The position numbers and the translations under genes are program-made. A stretch of 64,000 nt of DNA, taken from positions 27,409,547 through 27,473,546 of the forward strand of contig NC_087067.1 in the NCBI RefSeq assembly GCF_963678635.1. The letters are read 5' to 3'. Of the stretch, positions 22,940 to 32,470 are shown one piece after another. Position 1 is the stretch's first letter. Each line of letters starts with the position of its first letter. The notes beneath the pieces were generated by a model. That model was given only the letters and a program-made list of their open reading frames with translations. It was not told where the DNA came from and did no database searches. The DNA is from Symsagittifera roscoffensis (Eukaryota > Xenacoelomorpha > Acoela > Convolutidae).

Positions 22940-23885
22940 TCACCCAGTGTCTCCCTCGTTGGGTGTTGAAATGTATTCCATCTCTGATAAGCACGATGTG
23001 ATCAATCATGCGCAGCATGTTTTCGAGATCCAGAAGTCGCAGCTCGCCAGGGTTGTTTCTCACCAGATTACGGATCATTTCGTTCCACCGTGTCACGTTG
23101 CCATTCATGAAATCTGCCACTGTGGTGCTCACCAGCGGGTTTTGTGTTATCGTGCACAGCACCACAAACATGGGCCTGTACTTCTCCTTCAGTTCATTCA
23201 AGAGGCATACCAACAGAGGCTCCCACTTGCTCTCCGGAGTCACTGGGGCTCTCGAGACGTCGTTGGTTCCCAGCATTATCACCAGCGTATCCAGGTGATC
23301 GTCGCTCTGGAATTCCATCATCTTGATGACCTGAGCCACCGAGGCTCCTCCAAAGGATAGAGTGGTAGTCTGACCATAGACGAAGATCTCATTCAGATCC
23401 CTCACCAAACTGTCTCCTATGATCAAGTGGCGACTCCCTGGGGGAATTACCTGGTTGCTCGTAGCGGGGTTCCAGCTCATGTCATTCAGGCAGGCTCGAG
23501 GATGCTCCGCAGCTACTTGCGTGAACTGGTGACGTGTCATCAGATTCTTCCTAATGTCTACCACGCGGGACTTTTGAAAGGTTCTGCCATGCGCGGTCTC
23601 CGAGGACACTACCGTGCGGGGTGCTCGCTCCGAGCTATTGGATGAATGATCACGACGTTGGGAAGGAACGATCCTACCCAATGTCCGTCCAGTGGTTCGG
23701 TTGATCTCATCCATTGTTGCTCTGGCCACTTGGTTGAACGATTCTTGGAACTGAGGAGCGAGGTAGGTGTCAGAAGGGTCCGGTATCGTGTTCCTTTGAC
23801 TGGAAGCAGACGGTTGTGTCTGCTGAGGAGTTCGGACCCTCTCGATGCACATAAATCCAAAGCCTCGGGCCCTCTCGATGCACAC
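22866..23885 (-). CDS. SGNH/GDSL-type hydrolase (esterase-like) domain ORF
   Basis: A 339-residue frame whose residues ~150-325 carry all conserved SGNH blocks. Block I is LIIGDSLVRDL with the nucleophile Ser159, block II a glycine in LSFGGAS (179-180), block III MLGTNDV with Asn208, and block V RDGIHF with Asp302 and His305. The family hydrolyses ester bonds in lipids or modified carbohydrates, but no substrate can be inferred here. The first ~130 residues are disordered and Ser/Arg-rich. The start is uncertain: the ATG at 23885 lies inside an in-frame 33-bp direct repeat and the ORF overlaps the upstream coiled-coil ORF by 277 bp in another frame, so it may be the continuation of that protein. 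The order coiled coil then esterase recalls esterase-type ORF1 proteins of CR1-like LINEs. All catalytic residues are intact in an otherwise decayed element. Confidence 0.8.
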   Translation of the reverse strand: MCIERARGFGFMCIERVRTPQQTQPSASSQRNTIPDPSDTYLAPQFQESFNQVARATMDEINRTTGRTLGRIVPSQRRDHSSNSSERAPRTVVSSETAHGRTFQKSRVVDIRKNLMTRHQFTQVAAEHPRACLNDMSWNPATSNQVIPPGSRHLIIGDSLVRDLNEIFVYGQTTTLSFGGASVAQVIKMMEFQSDDHLDTLVIMLGTNDVSRAPVTPESKWEPLLVCLLNELKEKYRPMFVVLCTITQNPLVSTTVADFMNGNVTRWNEMIRNLVRNNPGELRLLDLENMLRMIDHIVLIRDGIHFNTQRGRHWVNDVFQTQLGEVEKFSGSDQLDRRK

Positions 23886-24625
23886 AGCTCCTGTACTCTT
23901 GTCCTGGGGCTTGTGTCGCTGGATCCCTCCGAGGATTTCATTGTCGCCAGAACTTCCTGTGACACTTGGCTCACCTTTGCCATATACAGCTCCTTCAGGT
24001 GCTTTATTTCATCCTCCTTGTAGGCCACCTGCAGATCTTCAAATTTCTTCTTCCATTCGTCTCTTTCTCGAGCTATCGCCCTATACTCCTGGAGTTTGGC
24101 ACACAGCTCGCTCTGATCTCTCTCCTTCTTCTCCAGCGTCTCAATCGTCTCCGACGTCTGGATCTCCATTTCACTCACCCTCACCCTCTTTGGAGGAGGA
24201 GCAGCTGTTGGAGAGTCGACCGAATGTGACGGGCCTGGCCCATCACGTTGTCTCTTTGCTCCGATGAGTGGCTGCGCAGATTGGACGGGTAAGGACATCT
24301 CACCTAGCCGGTGGTCCCTCTGTTCACCTAGTCCTGGCTCACGAGCCAGGTCGTGGCCAGACATTTCTCCACGCCGCCATCTCATCAGTCGGTTTCGACC
24401 TCTCTCGGCGGTCCCGGACTCACCGAAGGCCAACATCAACACGACTTCCGTAGGGCAATTCCCTCGACCCTCTCGTCCTAATGCATTGAGGAGCGCGACC
24501 ACAAACATCGCCAGCCCCGGGTCTTCTCGTGTAAAATCACAATCGATCAGCCGCTGATAGATCTCGTCTAGAGTCACTCCTAGACTCGCTGAGAGGAATT
24601 CCATAAGTTCGTTCGTGTCACCCAT
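23609..24625 (-). CDS. Coiled-coil protein with a nuclear-localisation-like motif, first ORF of the cargo block
   Basis: A 338-residue frame with an ATG at 24625. The first ~70 residues are acidic and hydrophobic with a helical look. Residues 75-125 are Arg-rich, PPPKRVRV (143-150) resembles a monopartite nuclear localisation signal, and residues ~152-230 form a heptad-rich coiled coil (LEKKERDQ..., WKKKFEDLQ). Two 11-residue repeats (CASRGPEALDL / CASRGSELLSR) follow, encoded by a 33-bp direct repeat at 23837 and 23870. From there to the stop the frame competes with the overlapping SGNH ORF, and the last ~90 residues may be out-of-frame read-out. A self-associating nucleic-acid-binding protein is plausible. 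No homologue recognised. Confidence 0.65.
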   Translation of the reverse strand: MGDTNELMEFLSASLGVTLDEIYQRLIDCDFTREDPGLAMFVVALLNALGREGRGNCPTEVVLMLAFGESGTAERGRNRLMRWRRGEMSGHDLAREPGLGEQRDHRLGEMSLPVQSAQPLIGAKRQRDGPGPSHSVDSPTAAPPPKRVRVSEMEIQTSETIETLEKKERDQSELCAKLQEYRAIARERDEWKKKFEDLQVAYKEDEIKHLKELYMAKVSQVSQEVLATMKSSEGSSDTSPRTRVQELCASRGPEALDLCASRGSELLSRHNRLLPVKGTRYRTLLTPTSLLSSKNRSTKWPEQQWMRSTEPLDGHWVGSFLPNVVIIHPIARSEHPAR

Positions 24626-25085
24626 TTCTTATCGTGTTGATTCTTGCTGTCGTTTAGTTTCTTCCTGTCTCGTTTGATTCAATGAATTCAATAAACAATT
24701 TCTGATCAATCAAGATCTAAAAAAACAAGTCGCGACTTAAAACCATCATTTTTGGATTAAACATTAGTTCAATTCTTTAAAAAATTCTCCATTGAAATTC
24801 TCTTCTCAATTCTGATTTAAAAATTTTGCACCAAGGTGGATCGTCCACCTGTATCTTTGTCAAGGTAGCACAAATGAGCGCTGTCACCTTGATGACCTGG
24901 AGTACTCTAGGTCTTTTATGACACGAAACATAAAACATATCATAACAATAACATAACAAATAAACACATAAACATCTATATTATCACATAAAAACATAAT
25001 CCCTAATATTGTACCTAAAACCTAACCTAATCTAAAACCTGACACTAATTCTTATCGAGTAACTTAATAAAAACCACTTATCGCC
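24626..25085 (-). other. Noncoding gap between pol/macro and the second coding block
   Basis: AT-rich, about 460 bp, no ORF. It separates two coding blocks of ~9 and ~13 kb, so the second block needs its own way of being expressed (spliced or subgenomic RNA, or an internal promoter). I cannot identify a promoter or splice acceptor with confidence. The section at 24960-25060 is rich in ACATAAAAACATA-like and CCTAAAACCTAAC-like short repeats. Confidence 0.6.
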
Positions 25086-25158
25086 AAATGCAATTCCTAG
25101 CATATTTTCAGATAGTATTTTTTATGTAAGTAAACCTCTATGTCAGTTTCTGAAAATA

Positions 25159-25728
25159 TCACATGTACAAGTGCGTACAACTCTCTCGGATGTAGCTTTC
25201 CCCTATTAGGATCATATACTGGTAACGAGAGAGAGAGGTCACTCCTCTTTCAACCAAAAAATCCCTTAGTCGAGTCAAGGCCAATACCAAGCTCTTTGGA
25301 TCTACGTGTTGCCTATCAGTGGCCTTGGTAACCAGGAAACATAAAAATTTCCCTGGTATCTGTGATTCAACAGGGGGCAGCGCTATCATCCCTCCCACAC
25401 CAGGCCTCTGTTTCCATAAAAATTCGATGTTCTTATACTCTCTCTTGAAATCAGCCGCTAGTGCTGTTTTGAAGCTTACGTCCGCGGTTATCGCTATAGC
25501 GCACGTGCGTTCCGTGAGTATGAAATCGCTGTCCGTTAAGACGATATTGTTTGAATAACGGTTCGGTAGGTCAAAATACGATTCAAAGATTCGTCCAAAA
25601 GGTGGTTTTTTGGCATTTTCGCCCTCTGTCTCTAGTTCTCCGGTTTCTCTTGCCGTTTTCAATTTTTTTATTATCAGATTTTCGGTGTGGGTGAGTCCTA
25701 CGCCCACTCCCCGGACAAAAATATCCAT
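25159..25728 (-). pseudogene. Macro-like (ADP-ribose-binding fold) domain at the end of pol
   Basis: A 189-residue frame, open without an ATG back to about 25890. Residues ~70-165 follow the macro-domain pattern: CAIAITADVSFKTALAADF (compare the xHCxSxDxxMxxGIAxxF loop), a central VGGMIALPP strand, KFLCFLVTKATDR (LVTK strand), and a Pro-containing helix LVLALTRLRDFL. A one-base shift in a TC repeat near 25228-25240 cuts the end. In another frame LSLPVYDPNRGK and FSETDIEVYL continue to ~25075, where the usual GCGLD turn would be replaced by YDPNRG. Macro domains bind or process ADP-ribose; the usual catalytic Asn/Gly loop is not obvious here, so binding or hydrolysis is uncertain. It lies directly after the integrase C-terminus, separated by a frameshift near 25885. 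Confidence 0.6.
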
Positions 25729-25871
25729 CGACGTCCCCGTCGATCGCCCAAAGTCTAGGAGATCGAGGTTGGATTGTGGAACACGTAGAGGACCATCTGG
25801 AGCTACCCAGTTGGACTCGATATTGTCATGACTGATGTATTTGATGCCGTCTTTATCGACCTCCTGAATTG

Positions 25872-26102
25872 TCAGGATCGTCTCTTTTGGACTATCAAAT
25901 AGTCTCCCTCATGCATGTCTGCTGGGATACACCAGTCCTCTGAAGAGGCGTTGTGTGGTTTGATATTTTCGTAATGAGCTGCTCTTCCAGTGCTCAGTCG
26001 ATAAAAACGACCCCCTTGGTGCACCTCTGTTATCTGAAATGGACCACGCCATTTCTTTAATAATTTTTTGGTTCCTTTTGGTGGAACCACTTCCTGGAAC
26101 AC
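25872..26102 (-). pseudogene. pol: Integrase C-terminal GPY/F module, cut off by an in-frame TGA
   Basis: 76 codons beginning immediately after a TGA (26103-26105) that is in frame with the integrase core ORF. It contains LKKWRGPFQITE and FYRLSTGRAAHYENIKPHN, the GPF/Y module typical of Ty3/gypsy and retroviral integrases, which helps in DNA binding. No chromodomain follows; a different domain (macro-like) does, after a frameshift near 25885. The first codon is GTG and has no meaning as a start. Confidence 0.8.
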
Positions 26103-27047
26103 TCAGACGTAGTCGCCAAATGAGTAGGCTTTCGCATCGGCTGTCCTTTTGTCAAACCTCCTTTTTTGTCTAATTTGCGCCTGTTGCGTGTTCCTCCTGC
26201 ATAAGTCATTGAGGTCCTGCTGTCTTCTAATAACATCCCGCACGTACGTTTGCGGTGCTGTCCTCTTCCCCTCATATTCAGGGTAGAAAAACGTCAACGG
26301 GAGCACTTTTTTGTGACCCGTTAGCATCATGTGTGGACTTATTCCCGTGGTGGAATGCTCCGTGCTGTTGTAAGCACCCATCACTTGCGGCAAGTGCTTG
26401 TCCCAGTCATCCATGTAACGCGACCAATAGACTCTCTGCATGGATACCAGTGTGCGATTTTGCCTCTCGACTAGGCCATTCGTCTGTGGGTGATAAGTGG
26501 TCGAGTGGGCCTGCGCTACCTGCGACCTTTTCATAAACTCCTTCGTGAGATCACCCACGAATGCTTTGCCATTGTCCGATTGGAACGTGATGGGGCAGCC
26601 ATGCCTCGCTATCCACATATTTATCAAATGATCGCATGTTTCTTCCGCCGATGCTGTCATGCAGGGTGCTGCCTCCGCATACTTCGTAAAATGGTCGATC
26701 ATTACCAGCACCTGATTATAGCCCGTTGCTGTCATGCAGATTTTCTGATGATCAATTTGCACCACTTCGTTGAAACTTGACGACTCTATTGACTGTAGGG
26801 GGAACCTTAGTTTCCTGGGATCCTTCGCCTGCTGACATGACAGGCATGCGGCGATCCACTTCTCACAAGCCTTCTTCAATCCCGGCCATTCGAATCGTTT
26901 CTGTATCCTGTTATACACTTTTTCCACGCCTTGATGGCCCAGCAATTCGGTCTGGTACAACTGTGGTAACACTATTGAATTGTATTTATAAAGGACCTTG
27001 TCCTCCTCTTTGCAGGCTACGATTCCGTCCTTGTTCAGGTACAACAA
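26103..27047 (-). pseudogene. pol: Integrase zinc-binding region and catalytic core
   Basis: 314 residues. The N-terminal zinc region shows GHQG (37-40) and CLSCQQAK (C68, C71); the first histidine of the HHCC motif is not evident. The core has D99 (VVQIDHQK), D158 (FQSDNGKAF) and E194 (NGLVERQNR) with the canonical D-x35-E spacing, and HPQTNG before the glutamate. It inserts the cDNA into host DNA. It begins after a frame change from 27035-27529 and ends at a TGA that would otherwise be a sense codon, with the C-terminal module following in frame. Confidence 0.9.
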
Positions 27048-27529
27048 GTCGTTTCGCTCAGGTAGAATTGCTTCAAGATCTTGTAGCTGTCTTCTTCCAA
27101 GTCTCCCTCAGTTGCTCCATTCTCGATCCATCTCTTCAGACTGCTCGTCATTCTATCATTTCGTTGAGCCCTCAGGAGATCCGACAGCCTGTACCTGGCT
27201 TTCAAATACGTCTTAACCACGTTCATTTGTCCACTCATTATCTCCGGAGCATGAGCATCGTCCATCAACTTGACACACCATATCTTTTTCAAAGGCGTTG
27301 CTTCCTGCACAGATGGTTCCAGATTGGTACGGACGACCGTACCATGTGGCAGCAATCTGGTTGGGCGTTTCGAAACTGCTATCAGCTCGAGCTCATCTGC
27401 GGCATTATCTACCACAGTGCCCTCTTCATCTGAGGTGTATCTGTCCCTGTCTGGATCCTGATGCGTTTCTCGGTCCAGCCCGCGCTGCTTCCAGTCTACC
27501 AATAAGGAGTGGATTGCGATCTCTGACAT
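27035..27529 (-). pseudogene. pol: Pol linker upstream of integrase
   Basis: 164 codons. The C-terminal half (LLRAQRNDRMTSSLKRWIENG) is the helix normally found just before the gypsy integrase zinc finger. The rest is acidic and charged, with no recognised domain. One-base shifts separate it from the ORFs on both sides (overlaps of 34 and 13 bp). Confidence 0.7.
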
Positions 27530-28569
27530 ATCGGAATTGGAAATTGATTCAGATGTGTTGTCCCAGGACTGGGGCCTCGAGTCAACACTTGAGTCGACTG
27601 ATTCCCCAACTTGTCTGAGTTTTCCAAGTTGTCTGAGATGTTTCTCGACTCCCCGGACAAAACTCTGTCCATTGGTCGCTTCGAACCCGACTCCCCGGAG
27701 AAAATTCTGCCCCTAGGTGGTCTCGTCAACCTCTCCCCGGACAAGTCGTCCTGCACGGGCTCAAAGGTGTCTGACTCCTCAGACAAGTCGTCCTTGACTG
27801 GCTCGAAGGTATCAGACTCCCCGGAGATCGTCTCGTCCCCTGACGACCAATCTGGGCTAGGCTCGTATTCTTCTTTTGCATCCGTGAAATGCACTCTCCT
27901 CGCGAAGCTAGATTTCGACTTGATCCTGACTTCCTCAGTGGCTTGGGTCTGATTCAGTGTTCCATATTCAGTGAACGAGGTTCTCAACAAGACCTCCTTC
28001 GGCATCGAGCTCACCAGCTGGTTGACTATCGACCTGCACTCCCGTTCAACGCCTCGGCTGCGAATGGACACTGGCCTCTTCTCTGTTCTCTCGGTGACAG
28101 TCAACCGCTGCATGGTCTCCATCCACTCACGATCATGCCTATCCACTTCCCTGTCCAACAAGTCGCGGAGTTTTCCCATGACGTCCGGCGCCACGTTCAC
28201 CGTCCTGTTCAATAGAGCCATGCTGTTTTTACCCAGCCTGGTAAGTTCTTGCTGTACCAAATTGGATCGGACTAGCAGATCCAACGGAACAGGCTCGCCT
28301 CTGGCTAAAAGCTTTATCTCCGCGGCCGTTTCCACTTGAAGGTCAGGGTGTCCGGGTATAGGATGCCTTGACTTGTCTAACCACCTAGTAAGTGGTAGTT
28401 TGTCGTAGGTTTCCTTGTCCAGAAATGAAAACCCGTCTTTGATTTCCGATTGGTTAGCCTGCTTCTCCTCGAGGCGCTTATAAAATTCTGTCTTTTTACT
28501 GAGGCTATCTGCGTTCTGGTGCTTGTCACGGGTACGGTGTTCTATGATCATGTGGTATCCAACGACCAA
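27496..28569 (-). pseudogene. pol: End of RNase H plus a large low-complexity insert
   Basis: 357 codons. The first ~30 residues (IIEHRTRDKHQNADSLSKK) are the usual end of gypsy RNase H. The following ~320 residues are not part of standard pol. They include a helical stretch and a disordered acidic region with repeats of SGESDTFEPV-type and SGES motifs (residues ~245-310). Standard gypsy pol has a short linker between RNase H and integrase, whereas here, with the next ORF, it is about 500 residues. Function unknown. Confidence 0.7.
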
Positions 28570-28832
28570 TAACTTTGGTCCATCAAATAGGTTTTCAGCC
28601 AGGCAAGGGCACGATTATCCACACGTAACTTGAAGGGAGCACTCCCCAAGTAGGCCCTGTATTTTTCCACGAAAGTGATCACCGCGAACATCTCCGCTTT
28701 TGGTGCGCCATACTTCATCTCAGTATCACTCAAAACTTTACTCCCGTAGGCTATCGGACGAAGAACCGTTCTCCCGTTCCACTCCTGCTCCTGGAGAAGT
28801 ATGCCCAATATCGCAACCACTGATGCATCCAA
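28548..28832 (-). pseudogene. pol: Second, out-of-frame copy of the RNase H core
   Basis: 94 codons repeating the RNase H segment of the main pol ORF (DASVVAI.GILLQ, KYGAPKAEMFAV, RVDNRALAW). The two copies are offset by 278 bp, which is not a multiple of three, so the duplication breaks pol. They are ~98% identical over most of the length but clearly diverged at the distal ~85 bp, which a simple tandem duplication does not explain. Confidence 0.85.
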
Positions 28833-31800
28833 TGTGGTCTACCAATATAACTCTGATCCATCGAGTAGGTCTTCAACCAGGATAACGCTCTGTTGTCCAC
28901 GCGTGACTTGAAGGGAGCGCTCCCCAAGTATGCACGGTACTTTTCCACGAAAGTGATCACCGCGAACATCTCCGCTTTTGGTGCGCCATACTTCATCTCA
29001 GTATCACTCAGGACTTTACTCCCGTAGGCTATCGGACGAAGAACCGTTCTCCCGTTCCACTCCTGCTCCTGGAGAAGTATGCCCGATATCGCAACCACTG
29101 ATGCATCCGTGTCCAGCACGAACATCCCCTTCTCTGTTGGCATGCCGAGGACCGGTGCCTCGCAAAGTTCACGTTTGATGTTCTCAAATGAAACTTGTGC
29201 CTCATCAGTCCAAGTGAACTTTTTGCCCTTGTTTCTCATCAACCGCTGCATGGGGTATATTTTGTCAGCATACCCCTTGATGAACTCCCGATAATAATTA
29301 GCGAATCCCAAAAAACTCATCAGCTGTGTATCTGTTTTAGGTGCCTTCCAGGTCAGCACCGCTTCAACCGCTTCAGGATCTGGTCTCACTCCATGTTTGT
29401 CCACCAGGCGGCCGAGATACTTTATGGAATCCCTGAGGATTTCACACTTATAGGGTTTACATTTCAGACCCGCCTGCTTCATGCAAGAAAACACCTCCTC
29501 CAACCTCTCTATGTGGTCTTCTAAGGTTGGTGTTGCAATCACGACATCATCGACATAACACATGATGAGATTCCCGTATTTCTTAGTGACGCTCGTGAGT
29601 GCCTGGGCCATCAGTCGCTGGAATGTGGCCGTCGCGTTGCACAATCCGAACGGCATCCTCATCCACTGGAACAATCCCAGCTCGCACGCGAAGCCTGTTT
29701 TCTCTCGATCTTGCTTTCTGAGTGGCACTTGCCAGAACGCAGAGCCCAAATCTAACGTCGTGAAGAACTTCGCGTCTCCCAGCTTGGATAGGCTCTCATC
29801 GATGCGGGGAATCGGGTATGCGTCCTTTATAGTCACTGCGTTCAGATAACGGAAATCACAAATAAATCTGAGTTGTCCCCCTTTCTTTTTCGCCATGACC
29901 ACGCCACAAGCCCACGGGGACTTTGACGGCTCGATCATGTCGTACTCCATTAACATCTCGATTTCCTTCCTACACGCTTCTGACTTGTGAGGGGTCATCC
30001 TTCTCGCCCCTTCCCTATGAGGTACCGAGCCCTCTTCTATCTCAATCTCGTGTTCTACAAAATTACAGCAACCTATGTCGGCCTTATGTTTCGAAAAAAC
30101 GTCTGCGTTCCGACTTAGCACCGCTCTGAGCGAATCTAGTTCCTTGTCTGATATTCTACCTTTCAAATGTTCTATCTCAGGTAGGACCGGTTTATTCGCT
30201 GCTAACTCTGTTTCTGTCGGCTTTTCAGGAAAGTTGGAACAACTAGACAGCCCACCATCTGTTTCCGACTTCATTGAAAACACTTTCCTAGAAGATTTTA
30301 ATTCATTCGCTCTCTTCATTATACATTCTTGGTTCGCATGCAATGGACATTTAGTTACATCAAACTTTTTCAAGTTCTCCACACTCTGAAAATCTGTGTT
30401 CAGAGGCAAAGCATAGCCAAGTTTCTTTCCCCTCTGTATTGTCACTGTTGTTGCTTCTGTGTTCAATAACACTCTCACACACAGTCCGCTCTGAGTGAGT
30501 GAGAAGCTTCTTCCTAAAATAGCCGAGCTTTTACTGTTTGGATTTGGTACCAGACACACCTGTCTGTCATTTCTGAGTTCATTCAAGTTCCTCATCCTAA
30601 ACGTCGCTACTACGTCTTGGTTTGGTTTTAATCTAACTTTTCGATCCAGAAAAATCGGCACCTTGGCCTGGTTAATTAAGATCTTATTAAAGGGTCTCTT
30701 TTCATACTTTCTCTCAGGATCCTTGATCCTAATCAACCCGTCATTGAGAACGATCGTGACATCAAAGTTGCGCACGAAATCCCTTCCTAAGATGAACTGA
30801 TCGGATTCGTCCAAATTCCCCACTACTAGGAAGCTCATCCAAAGATGTCTTTCTCCGAGCTGCAGTGAAATGATCGGGGTTCGTCCAGTCACATAGATCG
30901 CTCCCTGATTGGCAGCTGCCAACCTGATGTTTGTCCGTATGAGATCCGACCTTTCGAAACCCATGTCGGTCCAAGTTTTGACTGGCATGACACTAACCAC
31001 TGCCTCCGTGTCTAGCAGTCCCGTTACTGAAAGTTGTCTGCCTTGCACGTCCAGCACGTGTGCGGCCAGATCGGCCTCGCAACCTATGTGCACCGCATCT
31101 TGTTCGAGCATCGCGTTGTGTCCGATTCGTCTAACCTTCAGCTCCTCTTGACTAATGTATATCCGGCCAATCTGATCGTTCGCATCAGTTATGTGAGCTT
31201 TTGTGTAGATGTTGATGCCATCCACATTCATTAGGATCGGGTAAGGGCCATGGACATCGATATAATGTCCATCCACTTTCATCAGCCTCGGGCCTCCTGC
31301 TGTGAGCAGCGCTCGCACTGCCCTGGAGTCCAGTTTGGGATCTTTCTCCTTCAGGTAGTCGGCATAGATGTCCAGGTGGACTAGTGTAATCTCAGATGGT
31401 TCACTCAAATTCTTGACCACCTGGTGCCCTGCAACTGAGATAATGGATATTATTTTCGTCCCCTCCTTCGTCATGTCGAAGGTTCTCCCAGATATAATTT
31501 TCAGTTTTAGTCCCTGTTTCCTGGGCTCCTCTTTGTCTTCTACTTTCGTCGTTTTACCCAGAATATTAAAACTTTCCCGAAGATCTGTGCTCTCCAGCTC
31601 CGACCTTACCCATTGCTCCACTTCTTTCGTGGCTAGGTCCTGTTTGACATTCTGCAGCGCTGTCCTTGCCGCCAGGCCGTAATCCACCTTGAGTGGGCTA
31701 GACGACTCTGCCTCCAGGTTCGAGGCTACCACCTCGTCAGGCAGTGTCTTCACCTTCTTAGTCGTAAAGGTGCTCGGTGTCGTCTCCTTTCTCCGAGACT

Positions 31801-32467
31801 CAGCCTCGTTCATCAAACGTGCTCGACTGGCCTTGACACCCGAAAGCGCCTCTTCGTGGCGGGGATGTTTCGCGTCCGCCACTGCATCCCAAAATTGAGT
31901 ACAATCCGACTTGAAGTGTCCCTCCAAATTACAGAAGAAACACCTCGGACCATATTTCATGATGAGCCCTCTGACATACTCTTCGTGATCCTCGTCGGTC
32001 GCGTCGGCGTCCTCGAGAAAGTAGCCTATCGCCTTCATGTTCTGTTTGTATGCAGAACACGCGGAAACGTGATGGTCCATCGAACCACAATTCGCACACG
32101 ATCTCCTCTTATCCATGTCATTGCGAGGTTTGTACCAACTGGAATTCGCACCAGTGTTTGTACCGCTATAGTTACCATAATTGCTGTAACGGTTTTGCGC
32201 CCTCGGTTTTATGAGTAAATACTCGCGTGACTTCATGTGCAAATCATCAGGCGTGGGTACCTGGTCAAGTGAAAGGGTGAAGTGTGTGGCCAACATCGTC
32301 TTCAACTCCTCACTCCTTACTCCATCCATGAACTTCGAAGCAATCGTCAAGTTTCGCTCGGATATTCTCTCATCGGGATTGCTTCTCCTCCTAAGCAATT
32401 CAAGGTCGTCCAAAAATTTATCTATGGATTCGTCATCTCTTTGACGCCTCTTTTCGAACTTCACCAT
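28751..32467 (-). pseudogene. pol: Gag C-terminus, nucleocapsid, protease, reverse transcriptase and RNase H
   Basis: 1,238 residues. Residues 1-65 are the end of the capsid (FEKRRQRDDESIDKFLDDLE). Two CCHC zinc knuckles lie at 124-137 (CANCGSMDHHVSAC) and 176-189. The aspartic protease site at 486-489 reads DTEA instead of DTGA, with the GRDF partner near 561. RT spans ~815-1015 with D906 (TLDLGSAF), MPFGLCNA and YVDD (971-974). RNase H shows D1119-x-D-A-S, E1166 and D1191. The layout is that of Ty3/gypsy. The last ~25 residues are out-of-frame read-through of the 278-bp duplication. The ORF is in frame with the upstream gag piece, separated by a TAG at 32471-32473. Confidence 0.9.
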
Positions 32468-32470
32468 AGC

